Of a stretch of DNA of 64,000 nucleotides, positions 33,813-41,222 are shown piece after piece. The translations under genes and the position numbers were made by a program. This stretch comes from JBBREP01 sp038202885. Lineage in GTDB: Bacteria > Actinomycetota > Acidimicrobiia > IMCC26256 > PALSA-610. Numbering within the stretch: the first letter of the stretch is position 1; every line of letters starts with the position of its first letter. Under the pieces are notes generated by a model, which had not been told where the DNA came from, ran no database searches, and saw only the letters and a list, made by a program, of their open reading frames with translations. The stretch covers positions 1-64,000 of the forward strand of contig JBBREP010000011.1 in the NCBI GenBank assembly GCA_038202885.1. Reading direction: 5' to 3'.

Positions 33813-35675
33813 CTACTGCGCGCCCCGTCGACGCCGGCCGCCGACTTCGACGAGCGCCTCGGCCAGCGTGTCATCGACACGAGTTCGGTCGAACGCGTCC
33901 AGCGACCCAGGTTCGCCAAAGCCGGCTCGGTCGATCGCGTCACCGACATCGGCGAGCTCCGGACGTTCGAGCGCCTCAGCCAGCGCGGCACCGAAGGCGC
34001 GCGGGGTTTCACCGCGTGCACGCGGTCGGCGGTGCCGTTCACCGATCACCTCGAGGCGAGCGAGCGCGCTCGACGGCCACGACAGCCGCGCCGCGCGCCG
34101 ACGCTCGCGCCGGCGCGCCAACGGTCCGCGCAGCACGCTCGCGGCAGCGAACATGGCCCCGAGACCGACGAGCAGCGCGATTGCCAGCAGTACGTGGGTC
34201 CGCAGCCACTCAGTGGCGGTATGTGCCGATGGCGTGTCACCCGCGAGGGGCACGCGCGAGGTGGGGTCGAAGCCTTGCCATCCGATACCGGGGAAGTACA
34301 CCTCGGTCCACGCGTGCGCATCGGCCTCGCGCACCGTGTAGCGACCCGTAAGCGCATCGGCGTCACCCGTCGCGTAGCCAGTAGCGATCCGCGCCGGCAC
34401 GCCTTCGAGGCGGAGCATCACGGTGAGAGTGCTCGCAATCTGTTCGCACCAGCCGCGGCGTGATTCGAATACGAAGTAGTCGACCGTGTCCGAAGCACTG
34501 CGTGGCGACAGCGGCGCGTCGAGCGAGTATTTGGTGTGCGTCGCGAGCCACCCGGTGATCGCCTGCACTTTGGCGTAACTCGTCGTCGCGCCCGCGGTGA
34601 TCTGCACCGCGAGGCGCTGCAGGCGCGCGGTCGCGGTCGGCCGGGCCAAGTCGAGCTCGACCACGTTGCGCGGCACCGGGCCAGCGGGCGCAGCCCGCAA
34701 ACGCTCGACGGTGGCATCGGGGATCCTGCTGTCGACCGTGTAGGACGCGCCCTGTCCGAGAGCCTCGTCATGGCGCACGACGAGCGTCGCGTCGCCAAGT
34801 TGTCCGACGGCGCGGTCAGATCGCACCCGCACGGGCGTCGCCGCCGCAAACAGTTGCTGTGCGTACGGCGCACGGATCGTGAACGTCTGGCGGCTCGCGA
34901 TCCCCCGTTCGGGCGCGGGATCTTCGGGCGACGGGATCACGCCGGCCCATCCGTCTCCTTCAGGGATCAAGCCGCTGATATCGACACCGCCGCGACGCGT
35001 CCAACTGTGGCCATCCCACGCGTCGAAGGTTGTGCCGCGCCAGAATGCAGGCCGGTCAGCCTCGACCGTCATCACGATGCGATCCGACAAACGCGGCCGC
35101 ACACGCGTGTCCATCGAATCCGATGTCGACAGCATGTCGCGCGACACCGTGTCGGCCGACGCGTCGCCCGACGCGCCGTGGCGAACATCTTGATGCATCG
35201 CGGCCGCAACGAGCGGTGCAAACAACATCGCAAGGAGCGCGACACCGCCGATGACGATCCCAAGCACACCGGCAGTCCCGCGCCACATACGACCGCGCGG
35301 ACCGAGCGACGTTTGCTCAGTGCCCGCGACATGCTCGGACAGCACGATCGTGGCCAGCGCGCTGACGAGGAAGACCAGCACGAGCCCGCCGTCGACCCCG
35401 GGCGCGCCGGCATGGCGCAGCAGCACGAACCCACCGGAACTCAACACGGCGAGCACTGCGACGTTCGTGGGGAACGACGGCAACGCACCCACGGTCAACA
35501 ACGCGACCACGCCGCCCACGACGAAACCGACCGGGCGCGGCACACCGGTGTGATCAGTGCCGAGTGTGATCGCGGCACCCATCGCCACCGCGAGCGACAG
35601 CGCAACGACGCCCCAGGGCCCGAACAAGCTGGCCCGATGCCGCGGGCCAGGGCGCACGGTCGGCCTCACGGGCAC
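33813..35675 (-). CDS. Membrane transglutaminase-like protein (TgpA type)
   Basis: The 620-residue protein has several N-terminal membrane helices (about residues 18-165), an extracytoplasmic domain with a transglutaminase-like core, then one helix (WLRTHVLLAIALLVGLGAMF) and a basic cytoplasmic tail. The catalytic triad is visible: Cys in SRRGWCEQIAS (about 409), His in EADAHAWTEVYFPG (about 454) and Asp in GWQGFDPTSRVP (about 469). It belongs with DUF3488/TgpA proteins, which cluster with DUF58 and MoxR genes as here. The biological substrate is unknown. It overlaps the DUF58 gene by 10 bases. Confidence 0.9.
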   Translation of the reverse strand: MPVRPTVRPGPRHRASLFGPWGVVALSLAVAMGAAITLGTDHTGVPRPVGFVVGGVVALLTVGALPSFPTNVAVLAVLSSGGFVLLRHAGAPGVDGGLVLVFLVSALATIVLSEHVAGTEQTSLGPRGRMWRGTAGVLGIVIGGVALLAMLFAPLVAAAMHQDVRHGASGDASADTVSRDMLSTSDSMDTRVRPRLSDRIVMTVEADRPAFWRGTTFDAWDGHSWTRRGGVDISGLIPEGDGWAGVIPSPEDPAPERGIASRQTFTIRAPYAQQLFAAATPVRVRSDRAVGQLGDATLVVRHDEALGQGASYTVDSRIPDATVERLRAAPAGPVPRNVVELDLARPTATARLQRLAVQITAGATTSYAKVQAITGWLATHTKYSLDAPLSPRSASDTVDYFVFESRRGWCEQIASTLTVMLRLEGVPARIATGYATGDADALTGRYTVREADAHAWTEVYFPGIGWQGFDPTSRVPLAGDTPSAHTATEWLRTHVLLAIALLVGLGAMFAAASVLRGPLARRRERRRAARLSWPSSALARLEVIGERHRRPRARGETPRAFGAALAEALERPELADVGDAIDRAGFGEPGSLDAFDRTRVDDTLAEALVEVGGRRRRGAQ

Positions 35676-36682
35676 ACCACCTCGATCGGCCAGCCCGGCG
35701 GCGGCTCGGGCGGCGCCCCGGGCACCGCCGCAGCGAGCACGCGCCCTACGTCACGAGAACACGCCACAAACGTGGTGCGCGCCGCGCCGTCGAACGTGAG
35801 CAGGCAACACGCGGCGCCTTCGGCGAGCACGAGCTCCGCAATCCCCTGCGCCCGGGCCGCAGCCGCTTCGACCGCAGCACGTGAGCCACCCCGAAGGTCG
35901 ACGACAATCGCCAGACCGACCAACGCGGGAGGGTCGAAGTCGCGCACGACGATCTCGCCGCGGCGGGCACTCGACGGCCAGTGGATGTGGCGAGTCGTGT
36001 CGCCCGACACGTACGGGCGGACTGAGCGCACTGCGTCGGCGGCGGCATACGACAGCGCCGCGGGCACCGGGCCGTGGGGCGCGCTCGTGAGACGCGAAAG
36101 CTCGATTGCACTGCGTATGCCGCGCGGCGCCACGTAGAGCGGCGACGGAAGCATGGCGACCAACACCCTCCGGCGCGTGAACACTGCAAGCGGGGCGTTG
36201 GTCTTGACCTCGACGCGCACTCGTCGATACACACCGCGGTGCGTCGGCCGCTGGACGATGGTGCCCGACGCCGGCAACTCGGCGCGCAACCACGGTGTCG
36301 GCGGATCGAGCACCCGCAGCTGCACGTCGTGTGCATGACCGGACACCACGATGTCGATCGCGACGCGCGCCCCCACGACCGCGTCCAGCGGTGTGTGCAC
36401 TTCGATCGCGACGCGCCGCAGCGCGAGGATTGGCCATACGACGCCGACGAACATGACGGCAAACGCAGTCGCGCCGACGATCACAAGCGGGCTGCGGTCG
36501 TCGGCGAACCCTTGGCGCAACGCGTACAAGCCGAACGCGCCCCACACCACAGCCATCGCGGTGAACTCGCCCGGCCCGGCCTGCATCGCTCGGACTGGCC
36601 GCGCGGGCGGGACGGGCAGTGTGAGCTTGCCGCGCTCGTCGCTGGGCTGCTCGGCGCGAGTGTCGGCCACGATGTCGGCCAT
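35666..36682 (-). CDS. DUF58 membrane protein of the MoxR cluster
   Basis: The 338-residue protein has two membrane helices near residues 40-85. The DUF58 signature follows, VRPYVSGDTTRHIHWPSSAR then RGEIVVRDFDPPALVG, leading into a vWA-like fold (GLAIVVDLRGGSR). DUF58 proteins act with MoxR ATPases and are thought to help assemble or mature cell-surface or metal-binding complexes; the client here is unknown. The gene starts one base after the MoxR stop, and its end overlaps the transglutaminase gene, so the three form one operon. Confidence 0.9.
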   Translation of the reverse strand: MADIVADTRAEQPSDERGKLTLPVPPARPVRAMQAGPGEFTAMAVVWGAFGLYALRQGFADDRSPLVIVGATAFAVMFVGVVWPILALRRVAIEVHTPLDAVVGARVAIDIVVSGHAHDVQLRVLDPPTPWLRAELPASGTIVQRPTHRGVYRRVRVEVKTNAPLAVFTRRRVLVAMLPSPLYVAPRGIRSAIELSRLTSAPHGPVPAALSYAAADAVRSVRPYVSGDTTRHIHWPSSARRGEIVVRDFDPPALVGLAIVVDLRGGSRAAVEAAAARAQGIAELVLAEGAACCLLTFDGAARTTFVACSRDVGRVLAAAVPGAPPEPPPGWPIEVVCP

Positions 36683-37675
36683 TCAGGGGCGCGGCACAGC
36701 GACGCGCTCGAGCACCTCGGCCACGATCTGCGCGCCCTGGTCGAGGTCGCTCCCACGGTCGAGGGTGAGCCGATGTGCGAGCGCCGGTGCAGCAACGCCT
36801 TGGACGTCGTCCGGCGACACGTGCACGCGGCCGCTGACGAGCGCGTGGGCGCGCGCCATGTGCAGCAAACCCTTGGTGGCGCGCGGCGACGCGCCGAGCG
36901 CGACACCAGGTTGGCGGCGTGTCGCCGCCGCAATGTCGAGGATGTATTCCACCAGCGCGGGGGCCACGTACACGTTGCGCACCGCAGCCATCCCTTCAAG
37001 GATGCCTTCCGGTGTGGTGACCGCACGCAGTTCGCCGAGCACGTCGGAGCCGCCCGTGCCGCGCAGGATCTCGCGTTCCGCGTCGCGCCCGGGCACCCCG
37101 AGCGTGAGCACCAGGCCAAAGCGGTCGAGTTGGCTCTCGGGAAGCGCGAAGGTTCCGGCGGAACCGAAGGGGTTCTGCGTGGCGATGCAACAGAACGGTT
37201 CGGGGAGGTTGTAGGTGGCACCGTCGACCGTCACCTGATGCTCTTCAAGCGGTTCGAGCAACGCCGACTGGGTGCGCGGCGACGCGCGGTTCAGCTCGTC
37301 GACCAGGAGCACGTTCGCGAACACCGGCCCCGGGCGGAACTGCCACTCGCCCGTCGACGGCGTGTACACCGTGGTGCCAGTGAGATCCGACGGCAACAAG
37401 TCGGGCGTGCACTGGACACGGCGGAAGCGGCCGCCGCACACGGCGGCGAGGCTGCGCGCCAGCAGCGTCTTGCCCGTCCCCGGAGTGTCTTCGACGAGGA
37501 GGTGGTTGCCCGACAACAGCGCAACGACGGCGAGGCGTACAGCAGTGTCCTTGCCGCGCAACGCGCGCCCGACCTCGGCTGTGAGCGCGCCCGCGAGGGC
37601 AACGGCGTCATCCGCCGATTCCGCTCCAACTGGTTGCAGGTGCATCGCGGCTCCGCGTCGAGGGCGCAATGCCAT
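36683..37675 (-). CDS. MoxR-family AAA+ ATPase
   Basis: The 330-residue protein has Walker A in LLVEDTPGTGKTLLARSLA, Walker B in VLLVDELNRASPRTQSALLE, sensor 1 in FCCIATQNPFGSAGTFALPE and the arginine-finger region ESQLDRFGLVL. The C-terminal lid carries GASPRATKGLLHMARAHAL. All are typical of MoxR chaperone-like ATPases. It is encoded just before DUF58 and TgpA-like genes, the classical MoxR-DUF58-transglutaminase set. Upstream, 60 bases separate it from DUF2017. Confidence 0.94.
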   Translation of the reverse strand: MALRPRRGAAMHLQPVGAESADDAVALAGALTAEVGRALRGKDTAVRLAVVALLSGNHLLVEDTPGTGKTLLARSLAAVCGGRFRRVQCTPDLLPSDLTGTTVYTPSTGEWQFRPGPVFANVLLVDELNRASPRTQSALLEPLEEHQVTVDGATYNLPEPFCCIATQNPFGSAGTFALPESQLDRFGLVLTLGVPGRDAEREILRGTGGSDVLGELRAVTTPEGILEGMAAVRNVYVAPALVEYILDIAAATRRQPGVALGASPRATKGLLHMARAHALVSGRVHVSPDDVQGVAAPALAHRLTLDRGSDLDQGAQIVAEVLERVAVPRP

Positions 37676-37735
37676 GGTACGACGGCATGTGCCACCGTGT
37701 CCGGTAGGGGTATCAGGGTCTCACAGGAACCGGTG

Positions 37736-38266
37736 TCACTCCATGCCACCGGTCGGCATCGTGCCCAATGCCACGTCGACCAGCTCGCTGAAGAACCAGG
37801 TGAGCAACGTATAGACCTCGATCCCGAACCGCCGCGGGTCGTCGTCGTCGACATCGCCGGGCTCAAGGTCTTCGGTCATGCCGACCGCCACGCCGATGGC
37901 CAGACGCGCGTCGTTCAGCACACCCATCCACTCGTGGACGGCCTCGTCGGTGAGTTCGAGCGTACGCACCGAGTTGCCCCGCGCCACGGCCTCGACCGAT
38001 TCGAGCATCGCGGTGACACGATCAAGGCGGATTCGCAAAAGGTCGGCGTGGACGAGCGCTGCGTATTCGCGTTCTCGCATTTCCTCGGTGGGGTCGAGAT
38101 ACGCCTGCGGGAACAGGCGCCCCATCACCGGTCCGTCGTCGGGCTCGGTCAGTGCGGTGCGCAGCTCACCGCCGATCTGCAGCAACAGCGCCGCTTCGTC
38201 GGGGCGCAAGCGCACTGTGACCACACCGTCGCGGCGACGCGTGAACCACTGATAGCGGCGAGGCAT
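37736..38266 (-). CDS. DUF2017 family protein
   Basis: This 176-residue protein starts MPRRYQWFTRR. Its helical body includes RLRPDEAALLLQIGGELRTA, GRLFPQAYLDPTEEMREREY and LTDEAVHEWMGVLNDARLAI, the pattern of DUF2017. The family has no assigned biochemical role but is regularly found next to clpS in actinobacteria, as here, where the start overlaps the clpS stop by one base. A link to ClpS-dependent proteolysis is guilt by association only. Confidence 0.8.
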   Translation of the reverse strand: MPRRYQWFTRRRDGVVTVRLRPDEAALLLQIGGELRTALTEPDDGPVMGRLFPQAYLDPTEEMREREYAALVHADLLRIRLDRVTAMLESVEAVARGNSVRTLELTDEAVHEWMGVLNDARLAIGVAVGMTEDLEPGDVDDDDPRRFGIEVYTLLTWFFSELVDVALGTMPTGGME

Positions 38267-38574
38267 CAGCGGTCCTGCTGGAGCGTCGCCCAGAGTCCGT
38301 GCGCATGCAAACGCGACACGTCGCCCTCCGCTTCGGGGCGCGTCCCGTTCGCGACGACCGCCTTACCCTCGGTGTGTACCTGGAGCATCAATTGGTCGGC
38401 CTTGGCGCGCGAATAGCCAAACAGCTTTTGCAACACGAACGTGACGTAGCTCATCAGGTTGACTGGATCGTTCCACACGATCACGACCCACGGCGCGTCG
38501 GTGTCGACGACGTCTTCGGTGTGCTCGTCGGTGTCGCTCTTGCGGATGGTGTCCGGCGCAACATCGGGCGCCAT
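38266..38574 (-). CDS. clpS: ATP-dependent Clp protease adaptor ClpS
   Basis: ClpS delivers N-degron substrates to the Clp AAA+ unfoldase. The core reads WVVIVWNDPVNLMSYVTFVL, then KADQLMLQVHTEGKAVVANG and ending HGLWATLQQDR; the Asn-Asp and His of the N-degron pocket are conserved. ATG 38574 gives 102 residues; a GTG at 38613 would add 13. Neither start has a clear Shine-Dalgarno. Immediately upstream (38615-38640) the ten-base string CTCACTGGGG occurs twice. Confidence 0.93.
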   Translation of the reverse strand: MAPDVAPDTIRKSDTDEHTEDVVDTDAPWVVIVWNDPVNLMSYVTFVLQKLFGYSRAKADQLMLQVHTEGKAVVANGTRPEAEGDVSRLHAHGLWATLQQDR

Positions 38575-38620
38575 CACCGTCGCGACCCACGTGGCGCACT
38601 TCTGCGGGCTCACGTGAGAC

Positions 38621-39031
38621 TCACTGGGGGCTCACTGGGGCACGAACCGCTTCTGCGATGCGAGCGAGCAGACCGTTCACGAAGCGACCGGAATCCTTGG
38701 TCGAGTACTGCTTCGCGAGCTCGACTGCCTCGTTGATCACCACGCCGGTCCCGAGCTCTGGTTCGTAGCAGAGTTCGAACGTTGCGATCCGGAGCAACGC
38801 CCGGTCGATCGCCGGCATGCGCTCGATCGTCCAATGGGTCGAGTACGTGGCGAGCAGCGTGTCGATCTCGTCGCGATGCTCGGCGACACCGCGCGCGAGC
38901 AGTTCGGCGTAGGTGTCGGGGCGAACGGGAAGGGCAGCGACAAGATCGTCGATGCTCAGGCCGCGAACCTCACGTTCGTACTCCAGGCTGAGGGCCCGTT
39001 CTCTCGCCTCACGGCGCGTTGCAGCAACCAC
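38621..39031 (-). CDS. nusB: Transcription antitermination factor NusB
   Basis: NusB binds boxA RNA with NusE (S10) and supports rRNA transcription. The 136-residue helical protein has ARERALSLEYEREVRG at the N terminus, then MPAIDRALLRIATFELCYEP, GVVINEAVELAKQYSTKDSG and FVNGLLARIAEAVR, all family hallmarks. It sits 14 bases after efp; efp-nusB adjacency is common. The stop lies 46 bases before the clpS start, in a short region with a duplicated CTCACTGGGG. Confidence 0.96.
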   Translation of the reverse strand: MVAATRREARERALSLEYEREVRGLSIDDLVAALPVRPDTYAELLARGVAEHRDEIDTLLATYSTHWTIERMPAIDRALLRIATFELCYEPELGTGVVINEAVELAKQYSTKDSGRFVNGLLARIAEAVRAPVSPQ

Positions 39032-39045
39032 GAAACAGCGCCCGG

Positions 39046-39606
39046 CTACGCGCGGCTGAGATACTCGCCGGAGCGAGTGTCGACCTTGATGCGCTCGCCC
39101 AGTTCAACGAACAGCGGCACCTGCACCACGAGCCCGGTCGCGAGTTTCGCCGGCTTACGAGCGCCGCTCACGCGGTCGCCTTGCACCCCGGGCTCGGTCT
39201 CGACGATCTCGAGTTCGACCGCGGCGGGGAGCTCCACGCCGATGATCTCATCGTTGTACATCGGCAGCACTACCGTGTCGCCGTCGGTGAGATAGTTGAC
39301 GGCGTCGCCGAGCGTGGCGCTCGGCACGTTGATCTGGTCGTACGTCTCGTTGTCCATGAACACGATGTCGTCGCCTTCGCGATACAGGCACTGCATCTCA
39401 CGCTTGTCGATCTGCGCGAACCCGACCTTCTCGTCGGCTCGGAACGTGCGATCAAGCACGGCGCCAGTGCGCGCGTTCTTCAACTTCGTCCGCACGAACG
39501 CGCCGCCCTTGCCCGGCTTCACGTGTTGGAATTCGACAACCGTCATGAGTCCCTCGGGCAGATTGAGGGTCATACCGTTCTTCAACTCGTTCGTAGAGAT
39601 ACTCAC
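39046..39606 (-). CDS. efp: Translation elongation factor P
   Basis: EF-P rescues ribosomes stalled on proline stretches. The 186-residue protein starts MSISTNELKNGMTLNLPEGL. It carries the tip loop KPGKGGAFVRTKLKNARTG, whose Lys (about residue 33) is the modification position in many bacteria. The end (QVPLFVELGERIKVDTRSG) is canonical. No modification enzyme is encoded nearby. Potential clients are close: the DivIVA-AroB fusion has many Pro-Glu repeats, though not poly-Pro runs. Confidence 0.98.
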   Translation of the reverse strand: MSISTNELKNGMTLNLPEGLMTVVEFQHVKPGKGGAFVRTKLKNARTGAVLDRTFRADEKVGFAQIDKREMQCLYREGDDIVFMDNETYDQINVPSATLGDAVNYLTDGDTVVLPMYNDEIIGVELPAAVELEIVETEPGVQGDRVSGARKPAKLATGLVVQVPLFVELGERIKVDTRSGEYLSRA

Positions 39607-39613
39607 CGATGGC

Positions 39614-40759
39614 TCACAAGACGAGATCCTTGGGCGTATTGGTCAGGACGTCGGCGCCATCAGCGCCCACGACGACGGTGTCCTCGATGCGGACGCCGCC
39701 GACGCCGGCAAGGTACACACCGGGCTCGACGGTCACGACGTCGCGCCGAGCCACGGTACCAGAGGCTCCCCGCGCCACCCGAGGTGCCTCGTGGATTTCG
39801 ATGCCCACACCGTGCCCCGTCCCGTGCGAGAACAGGTCGCCCCAACCGGCGTCGCTGATGATGTCGCGACACGCGGCGTCGATCGCAACAAGATCAGCGC
39901 CTTCGCGCACGACCGCGCGGCCGGCACGCTGCGCCGAGAGCACCACGTCGTAGAGGTGACGCGCGTCACTCCCGGGATCACCGACACTCACGGTGCGCGT
40001 CATGTCGGAGCAGTAGCCGTCGACAATGCAGCCGAAGTCGCATACGACGAGCTCGTTGCGTTCGATCACCCGGCCACTCGGCCGCGCGTGCGGCTTGGCG
40101 CCGTTCGGGCCCGAGGCAATGATCGGGTCGAAGCTGTTGCCACTCGCGCCGCGTTCGCGCATCGCGAATTCGAGCGCCAACGCAAAGTCGCGTTCGGTGA
40201 TACCGGTGGCGAGTCGCGGCAACAACGACATGAAGGCGTCATCGGCGATCGCACATGCCGCGCGAATGCGATCGATCTCACCGTCGTCTTTGCATCGCCG
40301 GAGGTCCTCGACGAGCGGGCCCGCCGGGACGATGTCACGCGTGGGCGCCGCATCGGTAAATCGAGCCAAGAACTGCCGTTGTTGGGCCCACGTCACGCCG
40401 TGTGCTTCCAAGCCGACTCGCGATACGCCCTCGGCGTCCAAGGTGTCGGCGAGCACATCAAGTTGTTCGCTCGCGACGGTCCGTACCTCGATGCGAGCGT
40501 CGACGCCCGCGGCGGCCAATTGCTCCTGCGATTGCTCGGTGTAACGGCCGTCGGTGACGAACGTCGCGCTGTCGGCGCTCACGAGCAACATCGCCGCGCT
40601 CCCCGTGAACCCGGAGAGGTAGCGGACGTTCGGCAAACGCGTGACGAGCAACGCGTCAAGCTCCTCGGCATGAAGGCGCCGGCGCAACGCAGGAACGCGG
40701 CCCGCGAGTTCGAGCGGAGCGAGCCCATCGACATCGAGCAGCACAGGAGTTGTCGTCAT
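39614..40759 (-). CDS. M24-family Xaa-Pro aminopeptidase
   Basis: ATG 40759 gives 381 residues. The N-terminal creatinase-like domain (VRYLSGFTGSAAMLLVSADS) precedes the pita-bread metallopeptidase. Metal ligands are visible: two Asp in VVCDFGCIVDGYCSDMTRT, His in HGTGHGVGIEIHEAPR, Glu in VVTVEPGVYLAGVGG and Glu in VRIEDTVVV. It cleaves N-terminal residues before proline; PepP and PepQ cannot be told apart by eye. Its place between aroQ and efp is the standard location in actinobacteria. Confidence 0.92.
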   Translation of the reverse strand: MTTTPVLLDVDGLAPLELAGRVPALRRRLHAEELDALLVTRLPNVRYLSGFTGSAAMLLVSADSATFVTDGRYTEQSQEQLAAAGVDARIEVRTVASEQLDVLADTLDAEGVSRVGLEAHGVTWAQQRQFLARFTDAAPTRDIVPAGPLVEDLRRCKDDGEIDRIRAACAIADDAFMSLLPRLATGITERDFALALEFAMRERGASGNSFDPIIASGPNGAKPHARPSGRVIERNELVVCDFGCIVDGYCSDMTRTVSVGDPGSDARHLYDVVLSAQRAGRAVVREGADLVAIDAACRDIISDAGWGDLFSHGTGHGVGIEIHEAPRVARGASGTVARRDVVTVEPGVYLAGVGGVRIEDTVVVGADGADVLTNTPKDLVL

Positions 40760-40767
40760 CGTGAACC

Positions 40768-41205
40768 TCAGCCTTCGATCAATGCGCTCGCGGCACGAAT
40801 CGCGAGGTCGTATCCAGTGGCACCAAGGCCGGAGATCACACCCGTAGCCACCGGTGAGACTACCGACGTGTGGCGCCATTCCTCGCGTCGATGCGTGTTC
40901 GACAAATGCAATTCAACGATGGGTCCGTCGAACGCGGCGAGCGCATCGGCGATGCTTCTCGCGTAGTGCGTCAGCGCCCCAGGATTGATGACGATGACCG
41001 CGCACCTGCCGCGCGCGCGGTGGATGGCATCGATCAAGGGCGCTTCACCGTTCGCCTGCAGGTGCTCGATCACGTGACCGCGTTCGGCGGCACATTTCGT
41101 CGCGATGACAACGAGGTCATCGAGCGTGGTTGCGCCGTAGATCTCAGGTTCGCGGTCGCCGAGCAGATTCAGATTCGGTCCCGAAAGCAGCAGGATCGTC
41201 GCCAT
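40768..41205 (-). CDS. aroQ: 3-dehydroquinate dehydratase, type II
   Basis: AroQ catalyses the third shikimate step. The 145-residue protein starts MATILLLSGPNLNLLGDREP and has HLQANGEAPLIDAIH, INPGALTHYARSIADAL and VELHLSNTHRREEWRHTSVV. The active-site Arg and Tyr of the flexible lid (GDREPEIYG) and the His of HLSNTHRREE are kept; NPGALTH replaces the more common NPGAYTH. It lies 17 bases downstream of aroB, its pathway predecessor. Confidence 0.96.
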   Translation of the reverse strand: MATILLLSGPNLNLLGDREPEIYGATTLDDLVVIATKCAAERGHVIEHLQANGEAPLIDAIHRARGRCAVIVINPGALTHYARSIADALAAFDGPIVELHLSNTHRREEWRHTSVVSPVATGVISGLGATGYDLAIRAASALIEG

Positions 41206-41222
41206 CACAGTCCTCGTCGTTC